Below, piece by piece: positions 1-10,405 of a DNA stretch of 64,000 nucleotides. A program made the position numbers and the translations under genes. Each line of letters starts with the position of its first letter. The first letter of the stretch is position 1. The notes under the pieces are model-generated. The model searched no databases and was not told the DNA's origin. It saw only the letters and a list, made by a program, of their open reading frames with translations. The DNA lies in contig JALQPE010001682.1 of the NCBI GenBank assembly GCA_030407315.1, positions 1-64,000 of the forward strand, given 5' to 3'. Origin of the DNA: Asparagopsis taxiformis (Eukaryota; Rhodophyta; Florideophyceae; Bonnemaisoniales; Bonnemaisoniaceae).

Positions 1-3000
1 TGCTGGTACCTCACCGAAGACGACCCTCCGCGAATCCCATTCCTCCGTGATACACGTCCGTTAGCAATAACAAGCAGGATACGGTGGGATGCGCACGTTC
101 GTCACTGGCACGCGGTACTTGTCTTTCGCTGGATGACTTAGGACACATGGCTAACTTGGCGATACGAATGATGAACCCATCTGCACCAGCAGCCATCATG
201 AAATATGATGGCGAGTTGAGAGGACCAGTTCCAGTTCCCTCACGGACGGGAACATCGGTATGCATAAGTTGCTCCTGACTACCTCTGCGGTCAAAATCAG
301 ACGAAGACCCGTTTCTGGAAACACCACCGCTTCTTCTCTTCCAAACCCGAGCTTCAGGTCTCCGCACAAATCGCCTTACCTAGCTCCAGAATCAGCTTGT
401 TCCTGTACTGCCGCGCGCTTTCTTGCTCAAGGTCATCGCAGATGCTTTTCCGGTCCGTCTTGAATACACAGTGCTGTCTTTCGGTCGAAGTGGTTTCCAC
501 GGGTTCTTCTGACTTGCACTTGAGCCACTTGTAGTACCTTGGAATGCGCTGGCCATCTGTGTGAATAACTCGTGCGTAGCTGCTCCCACTGTAGTAGAAG
601 AGAAAATGTCTTGCAACACCACGTAGCCAAGCTCGTCGATCATTCTTCTCTGGTAGCTGAAGTATTGTTGGCTTTCACAAGAACCGAGGGGGACATACCA
701 AAGTAGAGTAGCCTGCAGCTGCTTCCATTATCTCCGTCCGGATTGTATCAATGTCTTCTTCTGTGATATAATACTTCATTCTCGAGTTGGAAAGAACGCA
801 TAAAGGCAGCTTCTCAGGTATCTCCTCTGCGAATGTGCGGTCTGGAAGGGAGTTTTCTCGCTCGTCAGTGAAGAGTGGTGCTTCTTCTCCAGTCGTTGTT
901 TCCTTGCATTGACTCTACTCTTCTTTTCCGGGGAGGCCCACTCTCAATGTTGTCATCCGGCGTATTGGGCTCAGAAAAATTCGCGCTAGTTTCTTCCCTT
1001 CTTCGCTTCTTATCCAGCCTGGACTCGTTTTCATCGCCGCTTCCACCAGAGCTCCTGCTTCTTCCCGAATTCTCCTTGTCCACTTCGGCCGGGCTAGTGC
1101 TGTTAGTTTCTGGTGTCCTGATTCGAAGTTTCAATATCACAGAGCGGTTCTGCGCATCTCCAGCTTGTTGTCCAGTCGTGTCTATGTCCATGCGACCACT
1201 ATTGTCCAAGTTGATATCCAGACTTTGCGTATCGCCGCTTTTTTCCTTCCCTGAGGAAGATCTTCTCTGACAATCCTTCCCGGCGAATTATCCCTGGCAC
1301 GACTTTCCCGCTCTGCCCTTGAAGCTGAAAGACGTTCCTGTTCTTTTTGGAGAACAGCCAGACGTTCTGCTTCCCTCTTCTCAGCTGCTGCAAGACGCGT
1401 GGCAGGACGTTCCTGTACATCCTCTTTTGCTGCGGCAGGACGGTCTTCTGCTTCTTTCGGGGTGCTCAGAGGTGCCTCTTCTATTGCTTTCGTCGCGACA
1501 GGAGGAATCACTTCTTCAGCCACCACATTTGGAGTAATTTCCTGTTCTTCCTCCACAACAGCAGAAACTTCCTGCTCTACTTGGGCTTCGGCAGATACTC
1601 CTTCTTCTGCTTGAACAGGACCAGGAGTTTCCACCGTTTCCTTCTCTGTAGAATTATTTCCCTGTTTTGCGGCAGTATGTGCTTCTTCTTCTGCTTGGCG
1701 TCAGCAACAAGTGCTTTTTCTATTCTCCGGGGGTCATGCGATTCCGTTCCCTCTCCTCCTCCGCTTTCGTCTCCTGCATTGCCTTTGTCCCGGTAGCATA
1801 TTCCAGTTTGTCGTAAAAACTGTTTGTAAACATCCCGTTCTTGGTTCTCAGAATGCTTCTGTCTACCACGTCGTCATGAAAGTCGGCAAGGACGAATACA
1901 ATGCGCTCTCCAATGCGATGATCATTATCCCCGACCTCCTTCGCGTTTTCTGCTGCCAAATCCGTTCGCACGAATTCCTCCATCGTTGCAGAGTTCAACC
2001 ACTTGCGGACGACCTCTGCCATATCATAGATGGCCAACAGAGCCAGTAGCAAGTGCGCATCGTGAACGGACTTCCGCTTCCGATATTTCTGACAAGTCCT
2101 CTCTTCCTCCTCATCCTTGTCCACGACGCTGTCATCTCGAGCACAAACCACTGGAACCACTCCTTATCGCGCGTCCCGCGTCCGTCCGTGCCATTGCGGA
2201 ATATTGCGTTATTGACAAGATCGAGCACGCACCCGTACATATCGGCAGAGTCAATTCGAGAAAAGTCCGGATCTCTTCCCTCGGTTCTTGCATCCTCGAT
2301 TTCTCTGTTCCTATCCAAAGCATTGTAAACGCTAGGGATAGAGCTCCAGTACACGAAAGCAACGCTGTCTGTGCGATTGAACCCCTTCGCAATGTTGATG
2401 TACTGCCTATACGAGTTCTCCGAACGGTTCCTGTCGGACGGCAGAATATAGCTCACTTCTTTCAGAATAGGAATAAGCCGGACAACAGGAAGATCCATCT
2501 GGTTGGAAAACCTGAGAAACTCTATGACCGCACAGACATTGTCGGCAATGCTCACAGAAGCGACATCGTGAGTTTGTATATTGGCTTCGAGAGACAGTTT
2601 CAGAACCTCCAGCGCATCGAAAATTAGACGCCCGTTCGGCGCAATCAACTGTTGTACCCAAACCAATTCCAAGGAATCCCTGTTCTTTCCTGAGTACTTC
2701 TCCAGGCATAGTTGCAGAGCAGCTATGCGATGAGAGCCATCGATGCAGTAAAACTCGTCTCCTTCGTTATCTTCCATTTTGCAGACTGTAATCATAGTTC
2801 CAGTGGTAGAGAAACCTCTATCCATGAAAATGCTGGCCAGTTCGTTTACACGACCGGTCGCACCAAACGGGAGGTCACTGTCGGAAACTTCACTTTGCGA
2901 GGATCAACTTGCACTTTAGAAGAGCTGTACTGAGCAATAGTGATGCTTTTCTCTTCAGCAGAAGGAGAATTGCTCTTCTCCGCTGTAGTATTCATGATAC

Positions 3001-3082
3001 TATTGTCTCCCATTGTAATCCCTGAAATCTCAGTTCGTTCAATCGGTTCTTTGTTCAATTTTGTGTAGACGATGAAATCCAC
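1..3082 (-). pseudogene. Broken ParB/Srx-like (DGxHR) protein gene of a mobile element
   Basis: Reading the minus strand from about 3082 downwards, coding traces jump between frames. An acidic N-terminal piece (2846-3082) is followed, after a frame change near 2880, by a piece (1995-2825) carrying C-I-D-G-S-H-R-I-A-A-L, then helical, Glu-rich and Lys/Arg-rich pieces at 1720-2160, 1182-1634 and 865-1209. A further trace in another frame runs from about 870 down to 680. The D-G-S-H-R box and the sequence just before it line up with the intact gene at 10380-12932 (A-D-G-L-H-R-R-G-A-L), so this is a decayed relative. The zinc-finger region of the intact copy was not recognised here, and the 3' end may lie beyond the window edge. 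It lies downstream of, and in the same direction as, the broken transposase at 4196-7998. Family: ParB/sulfiredoxin fold, inferred from the motif only. Introns instead of frameshifts are possible but I saw no convincing splice sites. Confidence 0.55.
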
Positions 3083-3862
3083 AATTGTGGTACCTCCGAA
3101 TGCGCTTCCCGTCTCTCAGCTTCCTCTCATATACTGTCCGGACAAGACATCCCCTACGTACCTTCAGTCCTGATGAACCTTACGCTGCACCCGCTCAGCA
3201 CCTCTGACTCTACCTGATCCTGATACCTCCACAAAGCGTTTAGCCCTTTCCATCAATCTACACCTAATAGTATGTACCTCTAGCGCATATAATGAAATCG
3301 AATCCGTTTACCTCACCACGTCAATTATCATTCATATCCAACAACCTATTTCATCCACACTCTCCACCTCGCTTCTTCTTCCATACCATTGATTCCTATC
3401 AATCGATTCTACGTGAGTTTTATACATTTACCACGATCCACCTCTCCTACAAGTCTGAAAATTCATTTCTACACTAACTTTTGCTACTCACAAATAACTG
3501 GTTCCCGTGCAGGCCACTGCTTGAATTTCTTCCTATTGGCGTACTCGGCTGCAAAGGATTCATAGACTATTTAAACGGTGATCATATAAATGGTTTCAAT
3601 GTGCTCCAATGGACCATACACCAATGAACATCAATATGAATTCTGTTCAACTACCTATTCACTACTGCGATTCAGTTTTCTTCCATACCAAATCTAATTG
3701 CCTTCCTACCCTAGTCAATTCAAAATGCTTCCTCCTCGTCAGTTGATCAATATTCCTTACAACGAGCAGGTCCTCTGGACATCCTAAAGTTGGTTACTTA
3801 ACCTTAACTATCGATGAATTTGCTGTAATGAAACGTTTTCTTACAGCAGCCACGATTTCTTT
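3083..3862. other. AT-rich spacer, no gene seen
   Basis: Between the two broken mobile-element genes. No reading frame resembles a known protein. Toward its right end it carries the first copies of the T-T-A-C-A-G-C-A motif that forms the palindromes starting at 3863. Confidence 0.5.
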
Positions 3863-3980
3863 ACCGGGTAAAAAATTGTGGCCGCTGTAATGAAACGTTT
3901 TCTTACAGCAAAGTCATCGTAACGATGACTTTGCTGTAAGAAAAGAAAACATTACAGCGGCCACAATTTTTTACCCGGTA
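3863..3980. repeat. 118-bp near-perfect palindrome
   Basis: Two arms of about 59 bases meet at 3920/3921. Reverse-complementing 3921-3980 reproduces 3863-3920 with about five mismatches. The arms contain taccgggtaaaaaattgtgg, a gctgtaatg block and ttacagcaaagtcatcgt. It would form a long hairpin or cruciform. It lies just downstream of the stop codon of the broken transposase (4196, minus strand), as the subterminal repeats of DNA transposons often do. Confidence 0.9.
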
Positions 3981-4038
3981 AAAATTCTTGCTGATTTTTA
4001 CCCGGTAAAAATTTTCGGCCACTGCAAGGAAACGGTTC

Positions 4039-4077
4039 CTTACAGCAAAGTCATCGTAACGATGACTTTGCTGTAAG
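4039..4077. repeat. 39-bp perfect palindrome
   Basis: Perfect 19-base arms (cttacagcaaagtcatcgt and its complement) flank a single central base. It repeats the inner core of the 118-bp palindrome at 3863-3980. Between the two lie further copies of the tttacccggtaaaa block (about 3970-4012). Confidence 0.9.
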
Positions 4078-4195
4078 CATACCTCCCTCCATCCTCTCAG
4101 ATCCTCTCCCCACTATTTCGCACCAATCCACCAACGCCCTAGAGTGTACTATTCATATGTGATGCATCTGGTATTCATTTTATTCTTCCCTAAAA

Positions 4196-7100
4196 TCATG
4201 CAGCCCTCGGTGGAAATCCGTCTCGCCTACATAGTGCATATATCTCTCCACCCTCCAGCAGTCCGGGTCCGTGCCTTACCTCCCTCATGTTCTCATCATA
4301 TTCGCATACACTCCCATTGCAATAGTGCATACCAAACACCTCAGTGACTCCCTCACTCATCTCCACAATTACTGTTCGTCGCCTCTCTTCGACCTTGAAC
4401 ACTCCTTCATCAGTTTTTTGCAAACCCAGGCAAACTCCATAAGCTGTACCTTGCTCATCTTTCGCACTCTCGTTCCTCAGGATAAAGAACGCTAGAACAA
4501 TAAAAAACCGCGGTTCATAATTAATTCTTCCCCGCATTATCTCTGATGTGAGACGAGACGCCGGGTACAGAATCGCTTGTGAAGTTGCACCATCCTCACA
4601 TGTCCTCTGTTCAGGGCAAACAGCATGGATGATAGCTCCTGATTCTAGAGAGCCAGACCTCTGCACTGTTTTCCTTCCCCACTCTGTCGTAGTGCTTCTA
4701 GAAACTCTTCTCACCCATTCGGCATACTTTCCACACCCGCTTGTTCCGCTTCCGTACCTTTCGGTAAAGAACCGTTTGAAAACACCTACAGCACCCTCTG
4801 CCATATCACATTTTCCATTCATGTACTCCTTGACCTCGTCAATAGATATACCTCCATGCCCTCTCCACGTCACAATTTCACCATCCGCCGACAATATCTT
4901 TCCTCGACGCTGGGAGAGAAGCTGGAGAACCGGTTCCTGGAAGCAGTTTTTCACTACCTCGTCTTCCACATCTATTTCTCTCCCTAGCTCCTGTGAAAGA
5001 ACGTTGACCATTTGAGAGCATTCGGACGAGGACCAATGTTGCGGCTCCATGCCGATTTCGCGCAAAACAATGGCCACTCTCGTCTGCCAGTCATCTGCAA
5101 GAACTAATTCCAGCGCTGAAAGCTGTTCGCTTTGGTGATTGGACATTCTCACACCTTTCTTCAGCGGCTGATGCATCCGTTCGAATATAAGCTCCTGCAC
5201 GTGCTTCACAGAGCCGTAAGCAGGAAGCGTATGAACACAAAACTCGACAAGACGATGAACATTAGGCTTGTCTAAATGTGCTCCTGCTCCCTTCACTTTC
5301 CGACAATACTCATTCAACGTCTCCACGTAGTCTACAGTTCTTCCCAGAATGTATTCATTCCTGCCACCTTCTCCGTCAGCCGTCTCTACTTCATGTGGAC
5401 CGTCTTTCCACCATACAGGCATGAAACTAATACACGAAACCAGCTTCTGAAACATCACTACTAGTTTGACGGCCCCATCAAATTTTTCACGATGACCTTC
5501 CCCTTTCCCATCCATCATTCGAGCTGCGTTTTCGAATGCCATAGGTGCTATCAGCAGCACACTGAATATGTCACTCATGTTCATGGAAAGCAGATTGTTG
5601 GTTCCAAATAAACGGTTCTGCCTTCCCATCCTGAACTTCTTCAGAGCGCCCAGAATTTGCAATTCAGCTACCTCTCTAATTCGTGGGCTGGCAGCTGAAA
5701 TACAAGCGTTCAGTACATCTTGTGCCAGTCCAGACAATAGATGGTCAGGTGCTATCACTGCGGAACGGTACGGGTCAAAATTGCTGGGACAACTGAAACT
5801 CCGTTTTCCGTCTTTGGTACTTCTTCCTGCACTGCTTCCAAGGAAGTGCTCAGGACATGAAATGGTAAATCTTCCCCTTCTTCTGCAGCCAGTCCGAGAG
5901 TGCGAAGCTGGGTTTCTGTGGCATCCTTACGTGTCGATGCATTCCGATACTTGCTCCTGGCATGCGTCGATGTTTGCCCGTTCACTACCGAAGTGTATGC
6001 ATTCTTCGTGCCGCCAGTACTACTCAGGTCATATTTGCGGAAACTGCAGATGTGGCACGGAGAGTTTGATGTGTGTCCAAGAACATCCAGGGTATGTGAA
6101 ACTGCAGGATAGTCTCCAATGCTCCCCACTGGGTCTAGAAATACCACAACATCTTCTCCCTCTGCATTTTTCGTTGGGAAACCCTCTGTGCTTCCCCGCA
6201 CTATATCTTGAACGATATATCGCAATACACAATTTGTGGACACTCCCGGAGGTGGCAAACCAATCACTCGAACCGCTTGGTAGCTTCCCCTTTCCGAGGT
6301 GGTAGATTGAGAGGTAACATATAGCATCCACCAAAACTTCCCTTCCTGCTTGTGAATGGTTCGAAGTCATCCGTGTAAAGGAGAAATCGGTAAACAAAGT
6401 AGTTTCGACCATCCTCCAGCTTTCCCAACATGGTGCATCTTCTCGCGGAGACTCTGGGTGCCATTGCGACCTGTGGTCCTCCGAAACCATCCGAGAAACC
6501 CCTGAAACACGAATTTCTTCATAGTTGGGGCTTCCTAGTCCATCGGGCGGGTTTCTGGCTTCAGCAAAGCTCGCGCCCGGTGAAAAGCAAAGTAACATGG
6601 TGGATGCTTCTCCGACCTGCTCTTTCAAATACCTGTTCACCAATACGACGTGTGGAACAATATCACCCTCTTCCATTCCAATTGGTAATAGAACGGTTAT
6701 CACGTCCCCAGCTCGTGTTCCTTTTCCCTTGGCTCCTGCTCCGATTACACATTGCGATATCGCTCGCAGAGCATGCTGCCTCTCCCATTCCAATAGATGT
6801 GACATTCGCGGCTGCAGATATTTTTCGACATGCACATCATGCTCACCGTCGTGTCGAGCCTCATAGGTAACTATGGTCCTAGCATGAAGTTCCCACAACG
6901 ATGTAACTGCCACTCTTCTCCTCTTCGGTTTCCCACCATCTCTGTCATTCTTCCTAAACCCTTTTGCTCTTTCGATGACGGCAACCTGACGAGCTCCTGG
7001 ATGACATCGGATTCGAATTGCTGTTCCATCAGGTACATAAATGTGCTTCAAAACCTTTTTCCCATCGCTGTCAATGGGAACAACTGCTGTGCGAACGAAT

Positions 7101-7998
7101 GGGTCGCTCAAAACACCCCTCCTGCACTTTGCGATGAACGAATCTTCAATGCTGCACTCTGCGGTTGATTTTTCTCCTTCCGAGCTTCGATTGTTCGCGT
7201 CACTGCGGAATGCTTTAAAGATTGGTCGAGTCTGGACATCTTTCAGAGCCCATGTGCTTGGGAGTACAATACGAACTTTCGCCATTCCTCCACAATTGTC
7301 TCTGTCATCTGTGTTCCACGGGTTCCTACTGCACCTCGATGCTGTGCAGCTCTTGCTCCGCTCTTTCGAAGGTCTATCGGAAACTCTATGTCACAGCTCT
7401 TTGCATAGCAGTGTTTCCTCAAGAATGGTAGTATCTTCTGTCGCATCACAGAGTCCGACGGGACATGCTCACTTGGATCTCTGCGGAAATTCATTCCGAA
7501 CAGGGTACCTTCATAGTGGGCTCTTGTCATTCTTTGAGTTCCACTCAGCTGAAGAGCCCCATACATTGCAGGCCATCGTAGTAGTGCCTTGAAATCACCA
7601 CATGCTTCATCCCCAGCATTTGGGTCTATCGGGCCTCCAGTTGAAATAGAATCAGAACCTCGTCCGGTTGCTTCTTCCGATTCCATTAGCGTGCTCGATG
7701 CTATGTAGATGTCACTTCCAGCTTCATCGTTGTTGCTGTACACATCAATACAACCTTCTATTGTGTCACCCATAGGGATTGGGGACTCCAATAGGTCATC
7801 TGTGGTACACTCACGTCGTAGCTCATTACCTCTCGGGATTTCTTTGTTCATGCAGGCTGCATCACTGCTGCGGATTTCTCCCTGCAGTTTCCCAGGAAGC
7901 TGTTCACTGGGACTGGCCACATTGAGCGAATCGAATCTCGCCTTTGTCCTACGACTTGTGGTTTTCTTTCGAATAGGAGTCGTCCGTCTCGGAGCCAT
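4196..7998 (-). pseudogene. Frameshifted Tnp2/Plavaka-like DDE transposase
   Basis: An ATG at 7998 opens a 251-codon piece starting M-A-P-R-R-T. The gene then continues in other frames through 6029-7285, 6264-6464, 5755-6327 and 4196-5758. Piece by piece it matches the intact transposase at 14414-18457: Y-T-D-D-F with K-G-S-F-G-G-C-Y-M-L-P; P-G-V-S-T-N; D-Y-P-A-V-S-H then C-H-I-C; P-D-H-L-L-S-G-L-A; L-x-K-P-N-V-H-R-L-V-E; and the same C-terminus, D-G-F-P-P-R-A-A versus D-G-Y-P-P-R-T-A. At about 5785 one base is missing: the local reading I-L-T-R-T-V-P becomes I-L-D-P-Y-R-S, as in the intact copy, when it is restored. At least four frame changes make this an inactive copy. It is divergent in sequence from the intact one, so it is an old sibling and not a recent duplicate. 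Confidence 0.85.
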
Positions 7999-8952
7999 CT
8001 TGATGTTTTTGTTCTTTTCTTCTTCGCTCAGTTTTGTTTCATAGAATACAACTCTAAACTTCTACGACATGACTACTATCTCAATACAGTATTACTTTTA
8101 ACCGTTACGAAACCTTTCCAGGGTTTCATTCGATCCAATGAACTGGTTCACCACAATTCTTTGTCCTATGCTCATTTCTTTATACACATTGATTGCTATT
8201 TCATCCGGACTCAACATCGTTTTGCTATCTTGTATCGCATTCCCTAACCACAAACCCGACCAAGATGTATCCATTTCCGGAAAACGGCCGTTTATTTCGC
8301 AGTGATGCTCTAGGCACTAATACTGAATCTGATTTTCTCATACACGTACTTCCTACTCGTATACTCTACCACATTTCGGCCCTATTTACAAGTTGGAAGC
8401 ACAATCTCTCGTTGAATCGTACTCGGTGTGATATCTTAAATTAGCATAATTTATATATTGCAATGCAGATTCACTGCTCGCTTGCAACATGAAAATTATA
8501 AAATTTCTCCCACACTGCTGTTTCCTAGCCGCCCACATCCACGTGGCCCGCTTTGACTGCCTGCCAAGTGTGCTCAGAGCATGCAATGACGTCATCGATA
8601 TATACCGTCCACATCATCACTGGAAGCGCGGACTCCTCGTCCAGGAAAGGGCGCCATTTTCCTACTCCTCGCCTCACCCTTTTCTGTAGGCCCCATATGC
8701 TAGTGTTTTTCCTATATTTCTGTAGTGATGACGTCATTATAGACTAGAGAAGGCGGTAGAAGATACAATAATTTTGCGCCTGTTCTGCCAGGTCATGTGC
8801 TTCAAAGCATAATTCGCACCCTAGGTATCGTTTTTCTGGGCCTCCCATCGCACCGCTCCGTTTCAAACTCATCCCTCTATTGTTCTCCTACACGTCATTT
8901 CCGCCCGCAGAGTGCTACTTAAACAACAGATTCTGGAATCCCTGTTTCCATC
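7999..8952. other. 5' flank of broken transposase, no gene seen
   Basis: AT-rich sequence upstream of the broken transposase start. No open frame here looks like a protein. No sequence matching the palindromes at 3863-4077 was found, so the outer end of that element is not located. Confidence 0.4.
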
Positions 8953-9092
8953 TTCATATCCGTCGGAAACAAAGCAACAACCCTGGCCGTGGAAGCCGTA
9001 TAGATCATCTAAACTGCTTCCAAAGCGTAAGTTTTAGATCATCAATACGGCTTCCAGGGCCAAAGTTGTTGCTTTGTCTCCGACGGATATGA
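8953..9092. repeat. Long inverted repeat (63-base arms), MITE-like
   Basis: The left arm (8953-9014), starting ttcatatccgtcgg, matches the reverse complement of the right arm (9029-9092) at roughly nine positions in ten. The spacer is about 14 bases. Non-coding, and it could fold as one hairpin. Consistent with a foldback or MITE-type element; no target-site duplication was identified. Confidence 0.85.
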
Positions 9093-9795
9093 ACCATGAT
9101 GGTACGTTTCCACAACTCACGCCACTAACCCAGTTTTCTATTTGTTTTCTCTTTCTCAGGTTTCCAGTCGGTGAGTGTTCCACTTCTACTTTCATTTATC
9201 TTTCTCTCTTACCACTTCTCCACTACTTTTCTTTTCTGCCTGTGAGTACATATCTCAATTTGGGATGCAATGGTATTTGTTAAGGTACGTTAGTCTCCTA
9301 ATCACCATCAATTTCCCTCTCCAATTCAACGTCACTAACTTGTTTCCTTTCTCTACATCATTTTTTCTTCTTCTCTTCATTTCCTAGCTTATTCATGCAG
9401 CTCAATCAGGTTATAGATTTGTAGACTTTTCTAGTAGTTTTAGTTTTACTCGTCGGAATAGTGTTAGTTGTAGTAGCATTTTTAACATAGGGATTGTTTA
9501 TTCTCAATGTAGCCTGCGCAAATAAACAAATCCAGAGTGAAGCTTCCCATATCGCACCCTCTTAGATTGCTACCTATCCTACCGCGTATACCTCTCGCTA
9601 GCTCATAGTCACTACGAAATAAAAATTCCTAGCCGTACTATTCTGTCCATTCCCATATGAATACCGTCCATGCCCCATCCTCATAGCGCTAGAACTGCCT
9701 TCCTCTACCCCAGAAAGATGCCCACGACAGCGTGACGCTCCATCTCATCCACCACTCCCAGACACCGAATTTTACTATATCAGGACACTACTTTT
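9093..9795. other. Spacer, no gene seen
   Basis: AT-rich and pyrimidine-rich sequence with many stops. Nothing recognised. Confidence 0.4.
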
Positions 9796-10405
9796 ACTGT
9801 CTCCAGGTGCTGTCCAGGGCAGCACAAAGTACTGTCTACAGGTGCTGCCCAGGGCAGCACGAAATACTGTCTCCAGGTGCTGCCCAGGGCAGCACGAAAT
9901 ACTGTCTCCAGGTGCTGCCCAGGGCAGCACAAAGTACTGTCTACAGGTGCTGCCCAGGGCAGCACAAAGTACTGTCTACAGGTGCTGCCCAGGGCAGCAC
10001 AAAGTACTGTCTACAGGTACTGCCCAGGACAGTGAAAATCACTGTCTCCAGGTACTGCCCAGGACAGTGCACCGTGTTGGTTCCATCTATTGTCCCAGGC
10101 AGCGTATTTCACTATCCGGCCATGTTGCCTTGGCCAATACAAAACACTATCCGCCAACACTGCCCAGTACAGTAAATTACATCATATCCAACTATTGAAT
10201 AAATCATTAATTTTTACTGTCTCCATTCACTGCCTCAGACAGTACTGTGAGACAGTGTTTTTTACTGTCTGCAGACAGTGTTCCGTACTGTCTGCCAGAC
10301 AGTGCAAATCACTGTCTCCAAGTGTGGCATTAATTTTCATTTGCCGCATAGTGATTTTTACTGTCTCAGACAGTAAAAATCACTGTCTCGCAGTACTGTC
10401 TGAGG
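9796..10405. repeat. 35-bp tandem array plus degenerate ACTGTCT palindromes
   Basis: Eight contiguous 35-base units begin at 9796, 9831, 9866, 9901, 9936, 9971, 10006 and 10041. Each has the form actgtctacagg + tgctgcccagggcagca + tail, and contains a near-palindrome gtgctgcccagggcagcac. From 10076 to 10405 the units decay into scattered actgtct/agacagt inverted pairs, including a near-perfect 35-base palindrome at 10350-10384. The array abuts the 3' end of the ParB-like gene (stop at 10380, minus strand) and probably is the subterminal repeat region of that element. There are no spacers, so it is not a CRISPR array. Confidence 0.9.

Noticed and set aside
9796..10075. Possible CRISPR-like array
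   Set aside because: Units are contiguous 35-bp repeats with no unique spacers and no cas genes, in a eukaryotic context; it is a minisatellite or binding-site array.
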